From Hyphomicrobiales bacterium (GTDB taxonomy: Bacteria > Pseudomonadota > Alphaproteobacteria > Rhizobiales > Xanthobacteraceae): a DNA stretch of 7,803 bases. The notes under the pieces were generated by a model. That model was not told the origin of the DNA. It saw only the letters and a list, made by a program, of their open reading frames with translations, and searched no databases. Of the stretch, positions 1-6,591 are shown piece after piece. The stretch is from the NCBI GenBank assembly GCA_016201085.1, contig JACQDO010000224.1:1-7803 (forward strand). Direction: 5' to 3'. Position 1 is the stretch's first letter. Each line of letters starts with the position of its first letter. A program made the translations under genes and the position numbers.

Positions 1-1050
1 CCCGCAGCGGCAGGGATTCATCGCCGCCACCAGCATGAAACGCGCCGGATAGGTGATGCGGTGATTGACGCGCGCGATGGCGACCTCGCCGGTCTCCAAT
101 GGCTGGCGCAGCGAGTCGAGCACCTGCGCGGAGAATTCCGGCAGCTCGTCGAGGAACAGCACGCCGTTATGCGCCAGCGAGATTTCGCCCGGGCGCGCGC
201 GCAGGCCGCCGCCGACCAGCGCCGGCATGGAAGCGGAATGGTGCGGCGAGCGGAACGGCCGTTTGTTGGTGAGCGCGCCGCCTTCGATCACGCCGGCGAC
301 GGAGGCGATCATCGACACTTCCAGCAATTCGGCCGGCGCCAGCGGCGGCAGGATCGAGGGCAGCCTTGCCGCCAGCATCGACTTGCCGGCGCCGGGCGGG
401 CCGACCATCAGCAAATTATGGCCGCCGGCGGCGGCGACCTCGAGCGCGCGTTTGGCGCTCTCCTGGCCCTTGATGTCGGCGAGGTCGAGCGGCGTGCCGT
501 CGAGCTCGCGGATTTTCGGCTGCGGCCGCGACAGCACTTGCGTGCCCTTGAAATGATTGGCGAGTTGAATGAGCGACTGCGCCGCGACGATCTCGATCTC
601 GGGGGAAGCCCAGGCCGCTTCCGGGCCGCAGGCGGCCGGGCAGATCAGCCCCTGCGCGCGCGCATTGGCGCCGATCGCCGCCGGTAGCACGCCGGCCACG
701 GCTGCGATGGAGCCGTCGAGCCCGAGCTCGCCCAGCACGGTGAAGCCGGCAAGCGCGTCCTGCGGCATGGCGCCAATGGCGGCCATCAGGCCGAGCGCGA
801 TCGGCAGGTCGTAATGGCTGCCTTCCTTGGGCAGGTCGGCGGGCGCCAGATTGATGGTGATGCGGCGCGCCGGCAAAGCGAGGCCCGAGGCGATCAAGGC
901 CGCGCGCACGCGCTCCTTGGCTTCCGACACCGCCTTGTCGGGCAGGCCGACGATGTTGAAGGCGGGCAGGCCAGGCGCCACCTGCACCTGCACGTCGACG
1001 GCGCGGGCCTCGATGCCCTCGAAGGCGACCGTTGCGACGCGCTGGACCAT
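1..1050 (-). CDS. comM: YifB/ComM-family Mg-chelatase-like AAA+ ATPase (N-terminal part, runs off window)
   Basis: The first 350 residues of a YifB/ComM-type protein are visible; the family is usually about 500 aa, so roughly the last 150 lie beyond position 1. The N-terminal Lon-protease-like S5 domain fold covers about residues 5-165, including '[15 protein letters not shown]' near 27-41 and '[11 protein letters not shown]' near 67-77. The Mg-chelatase AAA+ core follows, with Walker A 'GPPGAGKS' at 217-224, '[11 protein letters not shown]' at 264-274, Walker B 'GVLFLDE' at 296-302 and the family hallmark 'MNPCRCG' at 344-350. In Vibrio and Haemophilus, ComM is a hexameric helicase that aids branch migration during integration of transforming DNA; the role in alphaproteobacteria is less settled. 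ATG 1050 was chosen because family homology begins at once and only a weak GGGG stands before it. The reading frame is intact up to the edge. The family assignment is firm; the helicase role here is inferred from homologues. Confidence 0.95.
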   Translation of the reverse strand, partial: MVQRVATVAFEGIEARAVDVQVQVAPGLPAFNIVGLPDKAVSEAKERVRAALIASGLALPARRITINLAPADLPKEGSHYDLPIALGLMAAIGAMPQDALAGFTVLGELGLDGSIAAVAGVLPAAIGANARAQGLICPAACGPEAAWASPEIEIVAAQSLIQLANHFKGTQVLSRPQPKIRELDGTPLDLADIKGQESAKRALEVAAAGGHNLLMVGPPGAGKSMLAARLPSILPPLAPAELLEVSMIASVAGVIEGGALTNKRPFRSPHHSASMPALVGGGLRARPGEISLAHNGVLFLDELPEFSAQVLDSLRQPLETGEVAIARVNHRITYPARFMLVAAMNPCRCG

Positions 1051-1114
1051 TGCGGTGACCCCACAACCCGACACCCGTCAGGGTAGCGGAAATCGCGGGC
1101 ATCCACAAGAACAT

Positions 1115-1142
1115 TTGCAGAACAAAGCGACTCAAGTACACT
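1115..1142 (+). promoter_or_regulatory. Possible sigma-70-like promoter for the 61-aa gene
   Basis: TTGCAG at 1115-1120 and TACACT at 1137-1142 are separated by 16 bp and lie 33 bp upstream of the ATG at 1175, in the locally A-rich part of the 124-bp gap between the divergent yifB/comM and 61-aa genes. Both boxes match consensus only partly (3/6 and 4/6), so this is a weak call from spacing and position. Confidence 0.25.
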
Positions 1143-1174
1143 GGCCGCCGGGGGACAGGATGGGATGAACGGCC

Positions 1175-1360
1175 ATGATTGACAGGCAAGCGATGGCGAA
1201 TGACCTGCAGCAGGCGCGACAGGCCCGCATGGAGGCGCAAGCCGCCAATTCCGAGGTGGAAGAGCTGATCTGGCAGGTGCAGCACGTGCGACTAGGGCGC
1301 CAGCGCATCGTGTTTTCGATTGCCGGTTTCGACCAGGAGCCGGATGGCCCGACTCATTAA
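1175..1360 (+). CDS. Possible small protein, 61 aa, unknown function
   Basis: A short open frame of 61 codons diverges from yifB/comM. The protein is Gln/Ala/Glu-rich and likely helical in its first half (about residues 1-38), followed by a short hydrophobic stretch 'RIVFSIAGF' near 44-52. I recognise no family. Third codon positions are mostly G or C, like the neighbouring genes, which favours real coding. Against it, the ribosome binding site is poor: GGGGGACAGGA ends about 12 nt before the ATG. The opposite strand also carries a long frame through here (416-1285), but that frame overlaps yifB/comM and is an Arg/Ala-rich shadow. The stop at 1358-1360 leaves only 15 bp before the convergent radical SAM gene. 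No membrane segment or signal peptide is visible. It may be a genuine small gene or a chance frame. Confidence 0.45.
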   Translation: MIDRQAMANDLQQARQARMEAQAANSEVEELIWQVQHVRLGRQRIVFSIAGFDQEPDGPTH

Positions 1361-1375
1361 CGCCTGCCGCGCGGC

Positions 1376-3082
1376 TCAGGCCGCCCGCTGCGGCACAGGA
1401 TCGCGCAAGGCCGCCATCAGTGTCGCCTGATTGCGATCGACGAACGCATTGCGCTCCGCCAGCAGGCGATCGAGGAATGCCTCGCCGGCCCGCGCGAGCG
1501 TGGCGATGTCCGGCGCCGGACCGCTGCCAGTCGAATGGCGCGTCGCCAGTTGCTCGACGACGCGGAACAGCAACGCGTTGCTCTCGCGGATGATCGAGCG
1601 CAGCCGGCCGCGATAGCGGCTCATGCCGGGCAGGCTCGGAAACAGATGCTGCATCACGGCGGCTTCGTTGCAGGCCCAGTTGAGCTGCGGCGACAGCGCC
1701 TTGTAGCCGTGCACCCAGCCGGACACGTCGATGGTTTGCGCCAGCTGCCGGTAGAAGGCCTCCACCCGCGGGTCGAGGAAATCGTAGTCGGGCGCGCAGA
1801 CATCGCCGCGCAGCCGGCCGGCGCGCTCCAGCTCGTCCTTGATCGGCGTGCCGTCATAGGGAAGCATCTTGCAGAACACGGCGCCGGCGCTGCCGTCGCC
1901 GACGATGGCGCGCAGGAAATCGATATTGCCGGCGATCGAGTCGAACGTGCTGGAGGGATCGAGCAGCATGAAACCGAACTCGAACATGATGCCGAGCTCT
2001 TTGAGGATGCGCACCGCGCGCAGATTTTGCGCCACGGTGATTTCCTTGTTGAGCACCTTCAGGCCTTCTTCCGTGCCTGATTCCAGACCCATGTAGACGA
2101 GGTAGAGGCCGGCATCGCGCATGCGCGCCATCAGCTCCGGCTCGACCGCGTCGGCGCGGCAATTGATCTTCCAGATCGCCCGCCCGGGCAGCCCAGCGCG
2201 ATGCAGTTCATCGACGAATTCATTGGCCCAGGCGCGCCACACCTTGCCGAACAGCGGGAAGTCGTCGTCCTGAAACAGGAAGATCGAAATGCCGCGCTCT
2301 TCCTGCAACGTCACCATCTCGCGCACCACTTCGGACGGCCGCCGCGTGCGCACCACTTTGCCGGGGGCGGTGCGGTAGAAGGTGTGAATCGAGCAGAACG
2401 AACAGGTGCGCGCGCAGCCGCGGCTCGCCAGCAGCGGCAAGGCGCGCCGGCCGAGCACGAGATTGGGCGGGAAGTCGCGGTCCGGATAAGGCAACCGGTC
2501 GAGATCGGGCATCAGCTTGCGCGGCGGCGTCGCCACCACCTCGCCGTCGTCGCGCACGTAGCAGAGGCCGTCGATCGTGCGCCAGTCGGCCTGGGTATGC
2601 AGCGCGCGCACCAGCTCGAGCAAAGTGAGCTCGCCTTCGAACCGCACGACGCTGTCGAGTTCGGGCACGGTCGCCAGCGTCTGCCGATAGCTCAGCGTCG
2701 GGTAATGCCCGCCCATGGTGAAATGGCAGTCGACGCCACGATCGCGCAAGGTGCGGATCAGCGCGCCGAATTTTCTGATGTAGAATTGGAAGATCAGCGA
2801 GAAGCCGATCAGGATCGGGTCGAGCTCCTTGGCGCGCGCCAGGATTTCGGCCGGATCGCGCTCGTAGTCGATCACTTCGACCGCGTAGCCGTGCTGGCGC
2901 AGCGTCGATGCCAGATAGCCGATCCCGAGATTGGCCTGGCGCTGGAAGCCGATCAATATCACCGTGCGCGGCTTCGACGTTGGCGCCGGTGCCGCATCGG
3001 CGGTCGGACCGTCGGCGGAAGCGACGTCGTGCTGTGTATGGTCGCAACAACGGTCGGACTGGACATCGGAGCCGAGAGCCAT
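1376..3082 (-). CDS. B12-binding-domain radical SAM enzyme, substrate unknown
   Basis: A 568-aa protein of the cobalamin-binding radical SAM class (BchE/HpnP-like architecture). A polar N-terminal tail (about 1-37) carries 'CCDHTQH' at 12-18. A Rossmann-like B12-binding domain follows (about 39-165), with 'GIGYLASTLRQHGY' near 53-66 and 'FTMGGHYPT' near 121-129. The classic DxHxxG cobalamin-ligand motif is absent; 'DYERDP' stands at about 72-77, so the corrinoid may bind base-off without a lower His ligand. The radical SAM barrel (about 215-410) has the [4Fe-4S] motif CARTCSFC with Cys 223, 227 and 230, then 'FQDDDF' near 270 and 'GLESGTE' at 332-338. A helical C-terminal extension of about 130 residues has no SPASM-like Cys cluster. 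Such enzymes catalyse radical methylations or rearrangements; the substrate here cannot be told. ATG 3082 was chosen over the ATG at 3118 because GGGAGG lies 5 nt upstream. A 73-aa gene ends 99 bp upstream on the same strand. Confidence 0.9.
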   Translation of the reverse strand: MALGSDVQSDRCCDHTQHDVASADGPTADAAPAPTSKPRTVILIGFQRQANLGIGYLASTLRQHGYAVEVIDYERDPAEILARAKELDPILIGFSLIFQFYIRKFGALIRTLRDRGVDCHFTMGGHYPTLSYRQTLATVPELDSVVRFEGELTLLELVRALHTQADWRTIDGLCYVRDDGEVVATPPRKLMPDLDRLPYPDRDFPPNLVLGRRALPLLASRGCARTCSFCSIHTFYRTAPGKVVRTRRPSEVVREMVTLQEERGISIFLFQDDDFPLFGKVWRAWANEFVDELHRAGLPGRAIWKINCRADAVEPELMARMRDAGLYLVYMGLESGTEEGLKVLNKEITVAQNLRAVRILKELGIMFEFGFMLLDPSSTFDSIAGNIDFLRAIVGDGSAGAVFCKMLPYDGTPIKDELERAGRLRGDVCAPDYDFLDPRVEAFYRQLAQTIDVSGWVHGYKALSPQLNWACNEAAVMQHLFPSLPGMSRYRGRLRSIIRESNALLFRVVEQLATRHSTGSGPAPDIATLARAGEAFLDRLLAERNAFVDRNQATLMAALRDPVPQRAA

Positions 3083-3087
3083 GACGA

Positions 3088-3093
3088 CCTCCC
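3088..3093 (-). promoter_or_regulatory. Ribosome binding site fixing the radical SAM start
   Basis: On the minus strand GGGAGG lies 5 nt before ATG 3082. The alternative ATG at 3118 would add 12 residues that include this site and lacks a comparable purine tract. This supports the 568-aa form. Confidence 0.75.
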
Positions 3094-3181
3094 GTGCGTA
3101 AGCAATGAACCGGCGCACGTTGCCGTGCGCGCCGCGGGTAGGGACGCGCGTTGTTCAGATCTGCGCCTGTTGCAAGCCGGC

Positions 3182-3403
3182 TTAGCCGCCGGCCTTGACG
3201 GCGGACAGGGCTTTATCGAGCGTCTTGCCCTGCAGCGCATTGACCTCGCGCTGGTGTTCGAGCCGGATCACGTTGATCTGCTGGGCGACCTTCGGGTCCA
3301 GAGCCGCCCATGGCGGGATCGGGTCCCAGAAGATGTGCGGATTGAATTGCAGAATGTCCGGTCGCGTGGCCACAGGCACTTTCACTTTCGCAAGCTTGAC
3401 CAT
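3182..3403 (-). CDS. Small protein, 73 aa, unknown; upstream of the radical SAM gene
   Basis: A 73-aa protein that I do not recognise. It begins with basic 'MVKLAKVKVPVATRP' (1-15). A conspicuous aromatic/proline segment follows at about residues 18-35, with 'FNPHIFWDPIPPW' at its core and two Trp residues. The C-terminal half (about 36-70) is charged and probably helical, and the protein ends in Ala-Gly-Gly. It has no Cys, only one Ser, and no signal peptide or membrane segment. ATG 3403 was chosen because GGGAGG stands 9 nt upstream; the ATG at 3442 would add 13 residues and include that site. It lies 99 bp upstream of the radical SAM gene on the same strand with the same type of ribosome binding site, so co-transcription is likely but unproven. 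It could be a substrate peptide, a partner subunit or an unrelated small protein. Low-complexity shadow coding is unlikely because the composition is protein-like rather than Arg/Ala-dominated. Confidence 0.75.
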   Translation of the reverse strand: MVKLAKVKVPVATRPDILQFNPHIFWDPIPPWAALDPKVAQQINVIRLEHQREVNALQGKTLDKALSAVKAGG

Positions 3404-3569
3404 GACGCTCGTCCTCCCAGAGTGAAGAGGTAATTCTGACATAATTCAACTTATTGGAGCAATAGAAATGCGTGCAAATCGGCGTGACCGCAACCTTCGA
3501 CCGAGCCGACCGTTGATATTGCTGCGAAAGCCGCCGATCATCGCCCTCCCACTGCGTGAGGAGGCGGCC
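3404..3569. promoter_or_regulatory. Divergent intergenic region of the 73-aa gene and the NMT1-like gene
   Basis: These 166 bp separate two divergent starts and must hold both promoters. The core at about 3428-3480 is markedly richer in A/T than the surroundings ('TAATTCTGACATAATTCAA'), as expected of a promoter region. No -35/-10 pair is convincing on either strand. A strong ribosome binding site, GAGGAGG at 3558-3564, stands 5 nt before the plus-strand ATG at 3570. I see no clear operator palindrome. Confidence 0.5.
3413..3418 (-). promoter_or_regulatory. Ribosome binding site fixing the start of the 73-aa gene
   Basis: GGGAGG on the minus strand, 9 nt before ATG 3403. It decides between ATG 3403 and the upstream ATG 3442, and repeats the hexamer found before the radical SAM gene. 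Confidence 0.7.
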
Positions 3570-4544
3570 ATGGCTCTGCGGTTACCGACCCTCTGCATGC
3601 TGATGTGGCTTGCCACCAGTGCCTTGGCGCAGGCGCAAGACCTCAAGCCGTGGAAGCACGGCGTGATTGAGCCCAAGGGCGACGCCGGCTTCTCGCTGAT
3701 GGTGAGCCGGCGCGACTTTGCCGCCAAGCAAGGCCTCAAGCTGGAAATTTTCAACTTCAAGAACGGCGCCACCGCGCACAAGGCGCTGCTGGCGGGCGAG
3801 ATCGACAGCATCGAATCCTCGCCCGGCGCCGCCATTCTGGCCGGCGCGCGCGGCGCCGACATCAAGATTCTCGGCTGCGACTGGCCGGGCGTGCCGCATG
3901 GGCTGATGGTGCGCTCGAGCATAAAAAAAGTGGAAGACCTGAAAGGCAAGACGGTGGCGGTGGCCGCGCCCGGCTCGCTGCCCAATCTGCTGATCGGCGC
4001 GCTGCTGGAGAAATACAATATTCCGGCGTCGGAGGTACGTCTCGCCAATCTTGGCGGCGATCTCGACCGCTACAAGGCGGTGGTCGCCGGCGTCGCCGAT
4101 GCCGGCATCGTGGCGGCCGAGTTCCTTTCGGTGGCGCCCAAGGACATCGTCATGCTGGTGGCCGGTCGCGATATTCTGCCGAACTATGTGCGGCTGTGCC
4201 TGACCACCACCGGCAAGGTCGTGAGCGAGCGGCGCGCCGACGCCGTCGGCTTCGTCGCGGCGGAAATGGACGCGCTGCGTTTCGCCGTGTCGCATCGCGA
4301 CGACACCATCGCGCTCACGCGCGAACTCATCCATGCCAAGCCGGACGATCCACGCCCGGCCTACGCCTTTGACGATACCGTCAAGCATGGCTTGGTCGAT
4401 GCGGCCGTCCCGCTGCCGCTCGATAAATTGAGCTGGATGCAGGCCGAGCTGGTGAAAGCCGGCAATCTGAAGACGCCGATCGATCTGGCCAAAATCACCG
4501 ACGCGAGCATTCGCGCCGAGGCGGAGAAGCGGGTGGGGAAGTGA
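3570..4544 (+). CDS. NMT1/THI5-like (NitT/TauT-type) ABC transporter substrate-binding protein, exported
   Basis: A 324-aa periplasmic binding protein of the NMT1/THI5-like type. A Sec signal peptide covers about residues 1-23: basic start, hydrophobic core 'LCMLMWLATSALA', likely cleavage near 'AQA-QD'. Family features follow: 'EPKGDAGF' at 34-41, 'ALLAGEIDS' at 72-80, 'GADIKILGCDWPG' at 95-107, 'VEDLKGKTVAV' at 121-131, and the C-terminal 'KLSWMQAELVKAGNLKTPIDLAK' region at about 286-308. Members bind small sulfonates, nitrate, pyrimidines or aromatic acids for a partner permease and ATPase, none of which is in this window. The ligand is unknown. ATG 3570 was preferred over the upstream ATG at 3468 because it follows GAGGAGG by 5 nt and gives a proper signal peptide. 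It is convergent with the Pht5-like gene across a palindromic repeat. Confidence 0.9.
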   Translation: MALRLPTLCMLMWLATSALAQAQDLKPWKHGVIEPKGDAGFSLMVSRRDFAAKQGLKLEIFNFKNGATAHKALLAGEIDSIESSPGAAILAGARGADIKILGCDWPGVPHGLMVRSSIKKVEDLKGKTVAVAAPGSLPNLLIGALLEKYNIPASEVRLANLGGDLDRYKAVVAGVADAGIVAAEFLSVAPKDIVMLVAGRDILPNYVRLCLTTTGKVVSERRADAVGFVAAEMDALRFAVSHRDDTIALTRELIHAKPDDPRPAYAFDDTVKHGLVDAAVPLPLDKLSWMQAELVKAGNLKTPIDLAKITDASIRAEAEKRVGK

Positions 4545-4549
4545 CTCTC

Positions 4550-4655
4550 TGTCATTCCGGGGCGCGAGCGCAACGAACGAACCCGGAATCCAGAGACGCA
4601 TGTTGTGCTTCTCTGGATTCCGGGTCCGGCGCAAACGCGCCGTCCCGGAATGACA
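4550..4655. repeat. Nested palindromic repeat between convergent genes; probable bidirectional terminator
   Basis: Two inverted repeats are nested in 106 bp. The outer arms TGTCATTCCGGG (4550-4561) and CCCGGAATGACA (4644-4655) are perfect over 12 bp, and GGCGCG (4561-4566) can also pair with CGCGCC (4636-4641). The inner arms (4581-4596 and 4610-4625, core CCCGGAATCCAGAG) are perfect over 16 bp around a 13-nt loop. The element starts 6 bp after one stop codon and ends 4 bp before the other, so it fills almost the whole gap. It looks like a dispersed intergenic palindromic repeat; similar sequences are familiar to me from Bradyrhizobium-like genomes. Both strands would form strong hairpins that could end transcription from both sides, though no long T-run follows. 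Confidence 0.85.
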
Positions 4656-4658
4656 AAT

Positions 4659-5642
4659 TTATATCTTCACCGGCGCCATGATGCCCGTGGGGAAAATCTC
4701 CTCCGGCTTGGCCAGCCCATGCGCGATGCCCTGTTCGTGCACGTAGCGCAGGAATAGCTCCAGCGTCGGCCGGTTGGCTTCGATGCCGTAAGGATAAAGC
4801 TCGCCGAACATCTCCTGCATGCGCCGGGCGTAATCGGTCAGCCACGGCACCGGATAGCGCGACACCGCCGGATCGAGGATGCGCTCCAGGCTGCGCCGCT
4901 TGGATTCCTCGAAGGCGTTGAGCAGATTACGCGCCGCCCAGGGCGCGCCGGCGAGGATCGCCTTGCGCAGCGCGATGACATGCATGATCGGGTAGACGCG
5001 CGTGTCCCGGTAATAGCGCTGCTCGATTTCTTCGTAGTCGGGAAACAGCCGAATTACGTCGGGATGCTTCTGGCGGAACGAGTCGGGTGGCCGCGCGATG
5101 ATGACGGCATCGAGCTCGCCGGAGGCGATCATGCCGCTTAGCGTCTTGTCGGGCATGCTCGTGAGCTTGACGTCTTGCGGCAGCGTCAGCTCGACCTTCT
5201 CGATGCGGCCGGCCTCGTTGGTGCCGGCCTGCACCCAGTCGATGTCGGCGAGCGGCACGCCGCCCTCGTGCATCAGCCAGCCGCGCATATAGACCGCGGC
5301 GGTGTGCGCCCATTCCGGCACGCCGATGCGCTTGCCCTTCAGGTCCTTGGCGGTTTTGATGTTTTTGTTGCGGTTGACGTAGATCGAGGCGAAGCGGAAC
5401 AGCCGCGAGGCATAAACCGGCAGGCCGACGATGTCGCTGTCGGGCCTCGTCACCTGCGCCGAGAATTTGGCGAACGAGAGTTCGGAGACGTCCCATTCGC
5501 GGTTGAAGGTGAAACGCGAGAAAATTTCGTGATGGCCCAATGTGAGCCAGGTGGCGTCGATGCCCTCCGCCGTGACCTGCCCGAGGCGGAAATCGCGGAA
5601 GTGGTCGTAGTCGCTGGTGGCGATGGTGAGCTTGAGGCTCAT
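4659..5642 (-). CDS. Cytoplasmic periplasmic-binding-fold protein, 4,5-dihydroxyphthalate decarboxylase (Pht5)-like
   Basis: A 327-aa protein with a type 2 periplasmic-binding fold but no signal peptide: it begins directly with strand 1, 'LKLTIATSDYDHFRDF' at 3-18. The N-terminal pattern (TSDYDH, then 'VTAEGIDATWLTLGHHEIF' near 23-41, then 'WDVSELSFAKFSA' at 50-62) closely resembles the 4,5-dihydroxyphthalate decarboxylase family of phthalate catabolism. Further on it has 'DLKGKRIGVPEWAHTAAVYMRGWL' near 100-123 and 'SGELDAVIIARPP' at 174-186. Many relatives are annotated simply as ABC substrate-binding proteins. ATG 5642 was chosen because longer frames extend into gshB and give an Arg/Ser-rich shadow. 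Its start is 4 nt after the gshB stop, with only a weak site (GCGGAAAAAA), suggesting translational coupling to gshB. Decarboxylase activity and substrate are inferred from similarity and could be wrong; a solute-binding role is the alternative. Confidence 0.85.
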   Translation of the reverse strand: MSLKLTIATSDYDHFRDFRLGQVTAEGIDATWLTLGHHEIFSRFTFNREWDVSELSFAKFSAQVTRPDSDIVGLPVYASRLFRFASIYVNRNKNIKTAKDLKGKRIGVPEWAHTAAVYMRGWLMHEGGVPLADIDWVQAGTNEAGRIEKVELTLPQDVKLTSMPDKTLSGMIASGELDAVIIARPPDSFRQKHPDVIRLFPDYEEIEQRYYRDTRVYPIMHVIALRKAILAGAPWAARNLLNAFEESKRRSLERILDPAVSRYPVPWLTDYARRMQEMFGELYPYGIEANRPTLELFLRYVHEQGIAHGLAKPEEIFPTGIMAPVKI

Positions 5643-5646
5643 GGTA

Positions 5647-6591
5647 TTATTTTTTCCGCTTCGCCTCGATCTTGTCCCAGATGATCGCCGCGATGTCGGG
5701 CCCGCCCAAATTCTTGATGGCGCGGATGCCGGTTGGCGAGGTGACATTGATTTCAGTGATAAAGTCGTCGATCACGTCGATGCCGACGAACAGCAGTCCG
5801 CGCTCGCGCAGCGGCTGCGTCAGCCGCTTGCAGATGTCGCGCTCGCGCGCGGTCAAGTCGGTTGCCGCCGCAGCGCCGCCGCGCACCATGTTGGAGCGCA
5901 GGTCGTCGGCGGCCGGAATGCGGTTGACCGCGCCGGCGAACTCGCCGTCGACCAAAATGATGCGCTTGTCGCCGTGCTTCACCGCGGGGAGGAATTTCTG
6001 CACCACCCATTGCTCGCGGAACGTATTGGCGAACATGTCGTAGAGCGAGCCGAAATTGAGATCGTCGCGCGTGATGCGGAACACGGCGCCGCCGCCATGG
6101 CCGTACAGCGGCTTCATCACGATATCGTCGTGCTCGGCGCGGAACGCCTTGATCTCGGCGAGGTCGCGGGTGAGCAGCGTCGGCGGCATCAGGTCGGAAA
6201 ATTCCGTGACGAACACCTTCTCCGGCGCGTTGCGCACATGCGCGGGGTCATTGACCACCAGCGTCTTGGGATGGATGCGCTCGAGCAGGTGGGTGGTGGT
6301 CACATAAGCCAGGTCGAAGGGCGGGTCCTGGCGCAGCAGCACCACGTCGAATTCGGCAAGCTCCACCCGCCGCGGCTCGTCGAGCGTGAAATGGTCGCCG
6401 GCCTTATCGCGCACCGCCAGGCTTTCGACGGTTGCAAACAGCCGGCCGTCGCGCAGCGCCAGCCGGTCCGGCGTGTAATAGGCGAGCTTATGGCCGCGTT
6501 TTTGCGCTTCCAGCAGCAGCGCAAAGGTCGAATCGCCCTTGATGTTGATCCGCTGGATCGGATCCATTTGCACCGCGATTTTCAGGCTCAT
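5647..6591 (-). CDS. gshB: Glutathione synthetase
   Basis: A full-length 314-aa protein, matching the roughly 315 aa of enterobacterial GshB. It joins gamma-glutamylcysteine and glycine using ATP, the second step of glutathione synthesis in the cytoplasm. The N-terminal prokaryotic glutathione synthetase domain (1-120) includes '[14 protein letters not shown]' at 9-22 and 'RQDPPFD' at 87-93. The ATP-grasp domain follows, with '[14 protein letters not shown]' at 160-173 (nucleotide-binding Gly-rich loop), 'GDKRI' at 207-211 and the Mg-binding '[10 protein letters not shown]' at 280-289. ATG 6591 has AAAAAGG 6 nt upstream and starts the family homology at residue 3. The gene diverges from the chemotaxis gene and is followed after 4 nt by the Pht5-like gene, so both are probably one transcript. 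No key residue appears missing. Confidence 0.97.
   Translation of the reverse strand: MSLKIAVQMDPIQRINIKGDSTFALLLEAQKRGHKLAYYTPDRLALRDGRLFATVESLAVRDKAGDHFTLDEPRRVELAEFDVVLLRQDPPFDLAYVTTTHLLERIHPKTLVVNDPAHVRNAPEKVFVTEFSDLMPPTLLTRDLAEIKAFRAEHDDIVMKPLYGHGGGAVFRITRDDLNFGSLYDMFANTFREQWVVQKFLPAVKHGDKRIILVDGEFAGAVNRIPAADDLRSNMVRGGAAAATDLTARERDICKRLTQPLRERGLLFVGIDVIDDFITEINVTSPTGIRAIKNLGGPDIAAIIWDKIEAKRKK

Noticed and set aside
416..1285. Minus-strand open frame of 289 codons across the yifB/comM start
   Set aside because: It is a different frame from the true yifB/comM frame, Arg/Gly/Ala-rich, and spans the intergenic gap and the 61-aa gene.
1361..1381. Short palindrome GCCGCGCGGC (1366-1375) with flanking CCTG/CAGG between convergent stops
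   Set aside because: The stem is short and there is no T-run on either strand; it could aid termination, but the evidence is too thin for a terminator call.
3174..3196. Overlapping palindromes around AAGCCGGCTT at the end of the 73-aa gene
   Set aside because: Short GC-rich palindromes are frequent by chance here, partly inside coding sequence, with no T-run to suggest termination or attenuation.
2201..3433. Long plus-strand open frame of 410 codons opposite the radical SAM and 73-aa genes
   Set aside because: It is Arg/His/Ala/Gln-rich without domain features, and exactly mirrors confident minus-strand genes. This is the usual shadow frame in high-GC DNA.
3582..4634. Minus-strand open frame of 350 codons opposite the NMT1-like gene
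   Set aside because: It mirrors a well-supported exported binding protein, starts inside the palindromic repeat and is Arg/His-rich.
5631..6591. gshB and the Pht5-like protein both begin Met-Ser-Leu-Lys
   Set aside because: The similarity stops after four residues and the upstream sequences differ, so it looks like coincidence rather than a duplication.
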